A stretch of 64,000 nucleotides of DNA from Lycium barbarum (lineage: Eukaryota > Streptophyta > Magnoliopsida > Solanales > Solanaceae), in contig NC_083346.1 in the NCBI RefSeq assembly GCF_019175385.1, positions 60,665,821-60,729,820 on the forward strand, read 5' to 3'. The notes under the pieces are model-generated. The model was not told the DNA's origin. It ran no database searches and saw only the letters and a program-made list of their open reading frames with translations. Position 1 is the stretch's first letter; each line of letters starts with the position of its first letter. The position numbers and the translations under genes were made by a program. This document shows, in pieces, positions 1-8,828 of the stretch.

Positions 1-15
1 CCTATACAAAAGAAG

Positions 16-396
16 GTGTTTCCAAAGAGGAGATTCATGGAGACCAAGGTAAACCTTTGTGGTAGAGAGGGAACCCTTGTGCTTGATGATGATTGTTACA
101 CCAATTTCATCACCCCTCGTGCGGTTGAAGAATTAAGGCTACCTTGTGTGAATAGGCAAAATCCTTATTATGACGAGGGAGGATATTGGGTTGATAGGAG
201 GGTGATGGTATATATTTCACTTGGCAAGTACCAAGAGGAGGTTTGGTGTGATGTGCTTCCAATGGATAATTGCCATGTATGCTTGGGAGTATGTGAAATG
301 TTGTGGGAGACGAGTGAGGAGTCCAATCAAGACTTGGGAGGACATGAAAAGGATATTGAGAGGCCAATATCCCAAGCCCCATGTGAGACGAAATAA
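16..396 (+). pseudogene. Degenerate retropepsin-like aspartic protease domain
   Basis: The 126-residue frame resembles the protease region of plant Ty3/gypsy polyproteins. It has a CxTNFIT segment followed by a V-x-x-L-x-LP helix, an IxLGKYxxEVWCDVLPMD strand pair and a CHVCLG segment that corresponds to the usual HxLLG. The catalytic D-S/T-G (or DGGS) motif is replaced by LDDDCYTN, so the active-site Gly and Ser/Thr are absent and the protein should not cleave. The reading frame stops shortly after the domain, well before any reverse transcriptase. The frame is open from the window edge, so the true start is not visible. The protease-family assignment is fairly secure; activity is unlikely. 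Confidence 0.6.
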
Positions 397-526
397 ATCT
401 TTGAAGGGTACCTCTTTTGAGAGAACCCCATGCTTAAAGGCAAGGACGGCGGCCCCAACCATTCCTTCCATTGGTCAAAGGAGCTTACGTGAACATCAAG
501 GTTTAGATTGGAGGACGAATCCTTTT

Positions 527-540
527 CAAGAAGGGGAGAA
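527..540 (+). other. RE-1 polypurine tract
   Basis: The purine-rich AAGAAGGGGAGAA directly precedes the LTR start TGATACA at 541, as expected for plus-strand priming. The preceding gaggacgaat resembles the pre-PPT sequence of the larger elements in the window. Confidence 0.7.
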
Positions 541-1143
541 TGATACAAGACTAACTCCATCGAGCTTCATGAAGATGGAGTCTTTGAAGATCATGGGAGG
601 TCCACATAGGATGGCCTTCAAGATATGGGAGATAGCTTGGATGGAAGGCTTCAAGAACGTCACATTCAAGATATGGAAGATAGCATGCAAAAGGAGCTAG
701 CACTTAAATGCAAGCCTTTTCAAGTTCCACTTCCATGGAAGACATCCAAACAAGGCCCTTACTTCATTAAGTGTATAATTGTAATAATGTAGTGTCTTCT
801 ATTAGTTAGTTAGTATAAATAGCTAGTCTTTCATTTCATTAGGGGACTTTTTGAATTTGGATGAATTGATGAGTGATTTTGAGAGTTGTCTCTAGAGAGA
901 GAAACTTGTAGAGAGGCCATGGATGGCTCTTATTAGATATTTGATTGTTGAGAGGTTGGTTGCTTGGGAATTCAATTCCCTTGAGGTCATCCTAAGAGGT
1001 TGGTGCTTGTTTATGTTAATTAATTGAGGTCTTTAGGTTTGATACACCTTTAGGTTGCTTTTAATTCCATTTTCTTGTGTCAATCTATCTATTCTTTACT
1101 TTCCTTGTTATTTTATTGCTTCCGCGTATCTGTTATTGTATCA
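541..1143 (+). repeat. RE-1 3' LTR (603 bp)
   Basis: Bounded by TGATACA and TGTATCA. It carries a TATA-like box (TATAAAT, 814-820). The next base belongs to the interrupted LTR of RE-2, which has the uninterrupted equivalent at about 7122-7130. Confidence 0.75.
814..820 (+). promoter_or_regulatory. TATA box in RE-1 LTR
   Basis: TATAAAT followed about 30 bp later by a pyrimidine-rich stretch, in the expected U3 position of a 603-bp LTR. Confidence 0.45.
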
Positions 1144-2185
1144 AGGGCTGAAATAGGGTTTTGGTATAAAAAGAGTATTGTTGCTCAAGGCTTGTTCCAC
1201 CATCATCCAAGGTATGTTTCATGACTATACCATATGGTTCAAGGTATTGGAAGGCTTAGACACTTGAAATGTAGAAGAACATAGAAATGGGTCATTATTG
1301 AGTGATTAGTGACATAAATGAATGATAGTGGAATTGAACTATGAATATTGAAGTGTTGTGAATACAAGTACGTTATAAATGATGTTTATATCATGAAACA
1401 AGCATTAAATGCATGAAAACGCAAGGATGAGCTAGAAGTAGAAATAAGGGGAAATTGGAGGAAAATGGTGGATTTTGCCAAATGTACGTAAATGACGATT
1501 GTCGATGATGATATTGTGAGTAATATGATGAATGTTGGGAATTGATATAAAACATGGGAAAAGTATTAGAAATGAAGGAAGTGCTATCCAATATTCCTTA
1601 GAAATAGTAGTCCGTTCTTATAACTACTTAGCTAACGACGACATGAATTCTTTTGAAGGTATATACGAGTGCATTAAGGGTGAACGAGCAAGCAATAAGA
1701 ATTGTAAACGTCGAAGGTATGTTAGGCTATTCCCTTTCTTTCAAAGGCATGATCCCTAGCTTACGATTTCATAAATGCTCCCATCTTTTCCTTGCTATCA
1801 AAGGTTAAATAGTCTATGATTCCGAAGCACGATTTCCTTCTTGATATTCCATAAATGTTTTCCAAAGTACTTCCATTTTCCAAAACCAAAGGTTGTGATT
1901 ATGTGAGTTCTTATGATAACGACGAAGGATATGTTTTTCAATAACAATGATGATGTTAAAAGTGAAAATATTATTATGATGACTATGATGAGAACGATCT
2001 TATGTTTAAAAGTTTCAAGTTTACGATTTCAAGGACTATATGAGAACGTCGAGCTATTTACTGATTTCTCAATTTATTCATGGATGGTGACTTTATTTCT
2101 AAATCTTCCAAAGTATATGAATGGATGCCTTATGAAGTTCATGATTTTATTCTATGCTTTCTTTTAATGCTATTCTTCATTGATA

Positions 2186-2281
2186 GTCTCGCCTTATAAT
2201 AATTGTTCCTTCAAGGTGAGACAAAGCGACGATGAGTACTCCATAACATAATCGGAGGCTTTCGACCCTACGTCACTCCGA
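2186..2281 (+). other. Two LTR hairpins (alpha, beta) in RE-2 5' LTR
   Basis: Alpha: GTCTCGCCTT (2186-2195) pairs with AAGGTGAGAC (2213-2222). Beta: TCGGAG (2252-2257) pairs with CTCCGA (2276-2281). Counterparts occur in RE-9, RE-10, RE-11 and RE-14 with changed but still pairing stems. Confidence 0.55.
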
Positions 2282-2330
2282 CGTACTTACAGCTTTTCCT
2301 TGGGCTCTCAAGCATGCTATGTATATTATG

Positions 2331-2334
<4 letters not shown>

Positions 2335-2381
<47 letters not shown>
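2335..2381 (+). repeat. TA microsatellite in RE-2 5' LTR
   Basis: About 23 TA units here, against about 7 at the same place in the 3' LTR (7996-8009). Confidence 0.95.
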
Positions 2382-2384
<3 letters not shown>

Positions 2385-2508
2385 ATGAAAATGTTTTCAG
2401 GGGAAATGGGGAAGGTGAGGCGCTATAGACGCATAGCCACCTGGTCAGCTGGCATATCATGATTTCATCCCGGACGCGGGATGCCCAGACGCGGGATATA
2501 TGGGTTAC

Positions 2509-2675
2509 GGATCGGGCCGTACGTTCCTCGGCACTAACTTATTATATTTATGGATCGGGTTGTACGTTCCTCGGCACTAACTTATTATATTTATGGATCG
2601 GGTCGTACATTCCTCGGCACTAACATATGATGACATATGGATCGGGCTGCGCATTCCGCAGCAATTTACTATATA
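2509..2675 (+). repeat. 43-bp minisatellite, 4 units
   Basis: Units start at 2509, 2552, 2595 and 2639 with GGATCGGG and contain a gtacgttcctcggcactaac core. The same array is at 8122-8290 in the 3' LTR. Confidence 0.9.
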
Positions 2676-2794
2676 ATGCTTTATGAGTATGCATGCATGG
2701 ATCCGCCTTAAGAGGCAAGCAGTTATCGATTATCTCCTTGTACTTACTTTACTTTCTTATTCTTACTTTAATTCTTGATGTATACCTTACATAC

Positions 2795-2925
2795 TCAGTA
2801 CAATGCTCGTACTGACATCCTTTTCTTTGGATGTTGTGTTCATGCCCACAGGTAGACGGGAAAGCGGTCCAGACTGATAGGAGTCACTAGCCGAGCTGAA
2901 GAGCACTCCATCTTCCGGAGGTGCT
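2795..2925 (+). ncRNA. Conserved three-hairpin LTR RNA module (RE-2 5' LTR)
   Basis: Gamma: TCAGTAC/GTACTGA (2795-2815). Delta: ACATCC/GGATGT (2815-2834). Epsilon: AGCACTCC/GGAGGTGCT with one bulge (2902-2925). Between delta and epsilon is the invariant ttcatgcccacaggtagac. The same order and about the same length recur in 14 LTRs of this window. Confidence 0.65.
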
Positions 2926-3219
2926 AATTGGTTGTTCCCTTTGTGTATATATTTGTATGTCACTCAATAGAGGCTCGTAGATGCTCGATGTGGGTTGTGT
3001 GGTTCCACAACGTGGGTAGTACGCATGTGTATAAGTATATTGAAATATATTTTTGTATCAACACGTTATATTTTTGTAATGAAAAGCAAATCCTCTTTTT
3101 AAAGTTAACCGGAAATAGATGAATGATTGTTAAATGGGTTAGGTAAATGATAGTACGAGCGGTGCTCGGTGGTTAGCCCCGGGTACCCGTCGCGGCCCCT
3201 AGCCGGGTCGTGACAGAAG

Positions 3220-3231
3220 TGGTATCAGAGC
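3220..3231 (+). other. RE-2 primer binding site
   Basis: TGGTATCAGAGC, complementary to the 3' end of initiator Met-tRNA, four bases after the LTR end. Confidence 0.95.
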
Positions 3232-3273
3232 AGTTCGTCCTAGGAAGTGTCTACGAGCCGTGTCTAGTAGAGT

Positions 3274-3313
3274 CTTGTTTATCGGTGTGTTGTGCACCAC
3301 ATCTATAAACAGG
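3274..3313 (+). ncRNA. RE-2 leader hairpin with palindromic loop
   Basis: The outer stem CTTGTTTAT/ATAAACAGG encloses an inner stem GGTGTG/CACATC. The 8-nt loop TTGTGCAC contains the palindrome GTGCAC (3292-3297). The hairpin lies 43 nt after the primer site. Confidence 0.7.
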
Positions 3314-3358
3314 AGGCTACCGGGCATTTAGGAAACATGACCATCTTTCTTCTTAATA

Positions 3359-3374
3359 GATCGTGCGATAGAGC
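3359..3374 (+). other. Conserved leader motif (RE-2)
   Basis: GATCGTGCGATAGAGC, found between the leader hairpin and gag in all six leaders of the window. Confidence 0.6.
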
Positions 3375-3408
3375 TGTGTTATAAGACTATCTCTCCCCTA
3401 ACGGTGCA

Positions 3409-3978
3409 TTGTCATTTCAGCAAAAATCGATGAAGGGAAAAGCTACGACGGCCCAGAAGGGCAAGATGGTGGTTGAAGAAGGGCTTGATCGAGAGCCGTC
3501 TACGGATATGGAGGGGGGCGAACCCCAGAATAACGCCCCACTTCGATTTTACCATACCTCGCCCACTTTTAAGGATCAGAGGGAAACCTCGATCTTAGCT
3601 CCAGTACCCCCCGTCCCTTCGCAAGATACCGCGGGCCAAGAGATGAGACAGGCCATTCTTTTACTGACTCAATTGGTAGCCGCTCAGACTCAGCGGCAGA
3701 ATGCGAGTCACGATGACAGGGGTTGGAGAAAGGGAGTTAATTCCTTTGGGTCTGACCGTGAGATTAGAGATGCACCTCCACAGTTTCCCAGACCCAGATT
3801 TGATGGACCTGCTTATTCAAGGTCATCCCAGAGTCTCAGAGTTTCTCGTTCTCGGGTTCAGAGTGATTCTGATCAGAAGAGGTCACCAGTACCACGATGT
3901 ATTCAGTGTCGCAGGTTACATTGGGGACCGTGTCGCCGGGGCTCGGATGTTTGTTATGCCTGTGACCAGGCCATTTAA
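3409..3978 (+). pseudogene. gag: RE-2 gag relic, N-terminus joined to zinc-knuckle region
   Basis: The likely start is the ATG at 3430, because MKGKATTAQKGK matches the MPPKRKATxAxxxK start of the related gags; the ATG at 3409 lies inside the proposed intron. An acidic, Pro-rich N-terminal part ends with AILLLTQLVAAQTQRQ, typical of this family just before the capsid fold. The capsid core is then missing. The frame resumes at a Ser/Arg-rich linker and the C-I-Q-C ... CYAC zinc-knuckle region. The knuckle is broken: after CYAC a one-base shift and a stop remove the remaining His and Cys, which are still readable in the next frame. It is about 190 codons against about 420-490 for gag in RE-14 and RE-7. 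Confidence 0.75.
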
Positions 3979-4028
3979 AGTGAAATTGTCCATCGCTACG
4001 TGGTAAAAGTGAGTTTCGAATTACGAGA

Positions 4029-4223
4029 ATGGTAACGGGCTCTTCATCATCGATACGCCCTCCAAGGTTAGGGCCACAGGGGCTAGTAAGCAGTTATAGA
4101 GACCGAAGAACGCCTAGTCCAAGCGGATCCCAGCATCATACCCAGGCGTTAGCTGAACGATGGGATCATGAGTCTTCCCCTGATATTACTCCAGGTATAT
4201 TGCTAGCACCCTTTTATGATTAA
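4029..4223 (+). pseudogene. RE-2 gag C-terminus relic, up to the protease boundary
   Basis: SGSQHHTQALAERWDHESS matches the gag/protease linker of RE-5 ([21 protein letters not shown]). Homology to pol ends right after the equivalent of VTGILS, with a stop at 4223. The same breakpoint occurs in RE-7 and RE-14. Confidence 0.6.
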
Positions 4224-6443
4224 TGCGAATACGTGTGCAAATAAGCCATATGGTAAATGTAATGTGACTGACTAAAAAGGATAACAGGTTGAGTATGCCT
4301 GCTTCATGAGGCTACCCTATGTTATGAGCAGGTTTGCAAACGAGATCAAGAAGTGTCACTCTATAGGATGGATTATGATATGGGTACAATGAGCCGTAAC
4401 AAGAATTGTTATGTAAAGTATAGCGAGAAGACGCCTAAGGGCATGGATGATATCTTTAGTTAGGCGCATAAGGCAGAGACTACGGTAAAGATAAATAATG
4501 AAAGTAGGATAATTAGTAGGAGGAAGGTCAACGCGATAGGAGCGAGATGGGGGATGATTAGGACGGATAGAATTAGTTTTAGGCAGCAAGAGACGGATTG
4601 ACACAGGTGGTGTATCCTAAAGAACAAAGCGGTACTAAGTTAAGAATATGGTTACTCATGCGAAGAGTCAAGGATCGATTATTAAGTGGGAGGAGATAGA
4701 ATAGCAAAGAGGAAATGTACGAAGTACGAGTGCCTAAAGAATAGTGGTGTGGTAGTTAAAGGAGAACATATCTCCTACAAATATCCCATACCAAGTTAGA
4801 ACGAGTGAAGTGAATGCGATAAAGAGTTGAAGAGGAAAAGATGATCTTGAGTTATGGGTCTACTGTACGACGATGAAGCGATGAAGTAGAGTTATAACTA
4901 ATAATGATAGTGGTACAATGCGGATATGAAATCGGTTCCAAGTGCAAACAAGAGTAAGAGAACAAGGAGGCATGGGGCGCATTAGCGACGTAAGAGAGAC
5001 CTAAGCCCTAGGGAAATGAAGATGGCGTTACAAGCAAATTTTGAGCGCCGAAGAAGAGGGCAAGTGACATTAGATGGGTGGCATGGATAGCTAGACCCAC
5101 TATTAATGTAAGCATCCCTATGGGGCAGGAAGTTGTTAATCGGAGCATATTCAGATACAGACACATAACTACTGGATGAGCTAAGTAACGTACGTTTTGC
5201 TCGGAGTGTTATATCGGGTGCATTTCTTGGTTATAAGATGCGAAACTCCGATCGCGTGACATGGTTGGAGAAGAGTTGGAATCAGTTTAGGGAGTACTGA
5301 TTAGTTACTATTACTCTTCCAGCAGAATCGAAACTCTCGTTTCTATGTACTTATATTGATTTAATGACTTCCGGGATTGAATACTCTTTTAGCCCAAATG
5401 AAAATATAACCCCGGAGAATGTTGTGAATATAGTGGGTGACGGTAGCCCCAAGAAGAAGGCATGCAGGCCTGAGACACAGAATAATTCATGATATTAACA
5501 TGGGTCTTATTGTAAAGTTACCCCGTTCTCGAGGTAAGGGCGTTAGCAAAAAGGTCATTGATAAGGATATTGACACTTAGATGAATATGACCATGGATAC
5601 GGCATACAGATGAATATGACTATGGATGCGAAGACAGACATCGATACAGGTATACGGATGGATGGGTACGAATGCGAATCGCGCAAAAATAGTATGTAAT
5701 TCATAGATACTTACGCGTCGCCAATGAGACCAAGTGAACACTTAGGAGAGGAGTAAGAGGTAAAGTAAGAGTGAGAGAGTCATGATGCCCGGGGTAAGTT
5801 GAAGGAGGGTATATGGTAAACGGAACTGAAATGTCGAGTTGGAATTGCTGTGAGAGACAAATGGAATAATTGCTTGGGGCATAGTTTAAGTACAGGTTAC
5901 ATACTCACCATAGAAGCCCGAGGATATGACAACCTGCGAGAGCGATAGAATCACGGAACAAAGGTGGAGAGTTAGGTTCCGATGCATTAAATCCTATAAG
6001 ATCGTATACAACAAGCAATGTAGCTTATAAATATGTTAGAACTCCCACTAGGATCATGTCAATTAAATGATGCTCAAATGACAAGAAAGTTGATGTATGA
6101 GAAAGTACCCTTTGCCACATTAGATAGGTAAGTGCGAGGACTTCGAAATAAGGAGGTGACTTAAATTAGAGTTTGGTGACAAAAACAATAATCGGGAAGA
6201 AATACTAGGGAAGCCAAAGTGAATGCGGAAGCCAAGTATCCGCACCTAGTCGAATCTCCAGGAAAAGTCCATGATGGTATGTATGTTTTAATTTTATGTT
6301 TTTGGTCGTGTGTGGCCATAAATGTGTTAATATTGTGATATGGACCTGTGAAGCGAAGATATTGTGGGTTATTGTAATGGAAAAAGTAGTGTCCAAATTA
6401 CAAAGGAAACTCCGGCAAATTTTCTTAGAATCTCCGCTGATTT
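4224..6443 (+). other. RE-2 internal non-coding region
   Basis: There is no open frame beyond short chance ones. About 5720-5830 resembles RE-10 (about 54790-54849) and RE-9 (43043-43100). About 6080-6260 is a decayed copy of the integrase tail/chromodomain that is still open in RE-9 (43350-43646). The rest is unrecognised AG-rich DNA. Confidence 0.55.
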
Positions 6444-6480
6444 AACATTCGAGGACGAATGTTGAAAAAGGGGGGAAGAA
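6444..6480 (+). other. Pre-PPT inverted repeat and polypurine tract (RE-2)
   Basis: AACATTCG-AGGA-CGAATGTT (6444-6463), an 8-bp stem with a 4-nt loop, is followed by the purine tract GAAAAAGGGGGGAAGAA up to 6480. Confidence 0.85.
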
Positions 6481-6633
6481 TGTTACACCTCGGAAAAGTC
6501 CCCGTACATGTACAAGGAATAGAACGACAAGGGTATGAGTGTGGGGTGTTTTACTAAGCAAGGGGTGATGATTCGTGAATTTTGGAAATGGAAAAGTTGT
6601 AGAATTTCATGCAGCCCAGTGGTCGTATAGTGA

Positions 6634-6870
6634 TTTACGGCCCGTAAAGTGATTTACGGACCGTAAACCACCATCGTCCTCCAGCCTTTCAAATTCCAAC
6701 TTTCTGTTAAAGTGTGGGAATGCTTAAATACGACTTGGAATACGGCCCGTAAACTGGTTTCCGTAAACCTCGATCGTAAACTTCAATATTCTTCAGCCAA
6801 CTTCTCTGTTTTGGACATGCTTAAATACGACCATGGAGGACGGCTCGTAAACCAATTTACGGCTCGTAAA
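6634..6870 (+). promoter_or_regulatory. Cluster of TTTACGGNCCGTAAA palindromes
   Basis: Perfect dyads at 6634-6648 and 6653-6667 (19 bp apart), with degenerate copies at 6741-6753 and 6856-6870. The same dyad type occurs near the start of the RE-5, RE-9 and RE-10 LTRs. Function unknown; protein binding is possible. Confidence 0.5.
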
Positions 6871-8407
6871 CTGTGGTTTACGACCACTGTTCACCCCGAC
6901 TGGAATTCATTAAAGATCAAACTTTGAGTTACTAAAAGGGACCAAAGCCTCATTTTATTTCATTTTTCATCCATACAACCTTCAAGAACACTCTAGAAGC
7001 TCTCCAAATATTCATCCACAAAATTCAAGAGATCAAAGGGAAACCAAGATCATCAACATCTAATTCATGAAAGCAAGTGCATGAGGCTCTATTGGAAGTC
7101 ATCTTCTTCAAGAAATCTCAAAAGGGTTGAAATAGGGTTTTGGTATAAAAAGAGTATTGTTGCTCAAGGCTTGTTCCACCATCATCCAAGGTATGTTTCA
7201 TGACTATACCATATGGTTCAAGGTATTGGATGGCTTATACACTTGAAATGTAGAAGAACATAGAAATAGTAGTCCGTTCTTATAACTACTTAGCTAACGA
7301 CGACATGAATTCTCTTGAAGGTATATACGAGTGCATTAAGGGCGAACGAGCAAGCAATAAGAATTGTAAACGTCGAAGGTATGTGAGGCTATTCCCTTTC
7401 TTTCAAAGGCATGATCCCTAGCTTACGATTTCATAAATGCTCCCATCTTTTCCTTGCTATCAAAGGTTAAATAGTCTATGATTCCGAAGCACGATTTCCT
7501 TCTTGATATTCCATAAATGTTTTCCAAAGTACTTCCATTTTCCAAAACCAAAGGTTGTGATTATGTGAGTTCTTATGATAACGACGAAGGATATGTTTTT
7601 CAATAACAACGATGATGTCAAAAGTGAAAATATTATTATGATGACTATGATGAGAACGATCTTATGTTTAAAAGTTTCAAGTTTACGATTTCAAGGACTG
7701 TATGAGAAAGTCGAGCTATTTACTGATTTCTCAATTTATTCATGGATGGTGACTTTATTTCTAAATCTTCCAAAGTATATGAATGGATGCCTTATGAAGT
7801 TCATGATTTTATTCTATGCTTTCTTTTAATGATATTCTTCATTGATAGTCTCGCCTTATAATAATTGTTCCTTCAAGGTGAGACAAAGCGACGATGAGTA
7901 CTCCATAACATAATCTGAGGCTTTCGACCCTACGTCACTCCGATGTACTTACAGCTTTTCCTTGGGCTCTCAAGCATGCTATGTATATTATGTATGTATA
8001 TATATATATGATATGAAAATGTTTTCAGGGGAAATGGGGAAGGTGAGGCGCTATAGACGCATAGCCACCTGGTCACCTGGCATATCATGATTTCATCCCG
8101 GACGCGGGATATATGGGTTATGGATCAGGCCGTACGTTCCTCGGCACTAACTTATTATATTTATGGATCGGGCCGTACGTTCCTCGGCACTTACTGATTA
8201 TATTTATGGATCAGGCCGTACGTTCCTCGGCACTAACATATGATGACATATGGATCGGGCTGCGTGTTCCGCAACAATTTACTATATGATGCTTTATGAG
8301 TATGCATGCATGGATCCGCCTTAAGAGGCAAGCAGTTATCGATTATCTCCTTGTACTTACTTTACTTTCTTATTCTTACTTTAATTCTTGATGTATGCCT
8401 TACATAC

Positions 8408-8538
8408 TCAGTACAATGCTCGTACTGACATCCTTTTCTTTGGATGCTGTGTTCATGCCCACAGGTAGACGGGAAAGCGGTCCAGACTGATAGGAGTCAC
8501 TAGCCGAGCTGAAGAGCACTCCATCTTCCGGAGGTGCT
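8408..8538 (+). ncRNA. Three-hairpin LTR RNA module (RE-2 3' LTR)
   Basis: Gamma 8408-8428, delta CATCC/GGATG to 8446, epsilon 8515-8538. Confidence 0.65.
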
Positions 8539-8828
8539 AATTGGTTGTTCCCTTTGTGTATATATTTGTATGTCACTCAATAGAGGCTCGTAGATGCTCG
8601 ATGTGGGTTGTGTGGTTCCACAACGTGGGTAGTACGCATGTGTATAAGTATATTGAAATATATTTTTGTATCAACGCGTTATATTTTTGTAATGAAAAGC
8701 AAATCCTCTTTTTAAAGTTAACCGGAAATAGATGAATGATTGTTAAATGGGTTAGGTAAATGATAGTACGAGCGATGCTCGGTGGTTAGCCCCGGGTACC
8801 CGTCGCGGTCCCTAGCCGGGTCGTGACA

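Larger units (their letters stand above)
1..1143 (+). mobile_element. RE-1: 3' end of a small Ty3/gypsy-derived element
   Basis: Only the 3' part lies in the window: a protease-like coding relic, a polypurine tract and a 603-bp 3' LTR. The LTR starts TGATACA and ends TGTATCA, a perfect 7-bp terminal inverted repeat. Downstream, at 1144, the sequence becomes the LTR of RE-2, so RE-1 inserted into RE-2. Only about 140 bp separates the protease relic from the polypurine tract, so reverse transcriptase and integrase are missing and the element is non-autonomous. The expected 5-bp target duplicate (agggc at 1144-1148) has its partner outside the window. Confidence 0.75.
1144..3215 (+). repeat. RE-2 5' LTR (3' part)
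   Basis: Matches 7122-8828 closely. It ends tcgtgaca just before the primer binding site. Relative to the 3' LTR it keeps an extra 317 bp (about 1282-1598) and a much longer TA run. Confidence 0.92.
1212..3420 (+). other. Putative intron, RE-2 LTR to gag
   Basis: Donor CCAAG|GTATG in the LTR at 1212. Acceptor ATTTCAG ends at 3420, ten bases before the ATG at 3430. A CTAAC branch-point-like motif lies about 20 nt upstream of the acceptor. Inferred by comparison with RE-5, RE-6, RE-7, RE-10 and RE-14. Confidence 0.45.
1144..8828 (+). mobile_element. RE-2: Ty3/gypsy element with pol deleted
   Basis: Two nearly identical direct LTRs flank a 3.27-kb internal region. A primer binding site follows the 5' LTR and a polypurine tract precedes the 3' LTR. 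Gag is fragmentary and no reverse transcriptase or integrase core is recognisable. The start of the 5' LTR is missing because RE-1 inserted at 1143/1144. The right flank at 8829 reads taaca; its target duplicate is outside the window. The LTRs are similar enough that transposition was relatively recent compared with the decay of the internal region, implying copying by proteins supplied in trans. Confidence 0.9.
6481..8828 (+). repeat. RE-2 3' LTR (2348 bp)
   Basis: Starts TGTTACACC after the polypurine tract and ends TCGTGACA. It is complete apart from a 317-bp deletion at 7261-7267 relative to the 5' LTR. It includes the alpha/beta hairpins near 7847-7942 and the GGATC minisatellite at 8122-8290. 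Confidence 0.95.

Noticed and set aside
2928..3122. 64-residue frame repeated nearly identically at 8541-8735
   Set aside because: It lies in the two LTRs of RE-2, so its conservation reflects LTR duplication. It has no domain and overlaps non-coding LTR features. The same applies to frames repeated between the RE-7 LTRs (25900-26124 and 35432-35656) and between the RE-14 LTRs.
3220..3231. tRNA gene fragments at the TGGTATCAGAGC sites
   Set aside because: Only 12 nt match, always next to an LTR end; these are primer binding sites.
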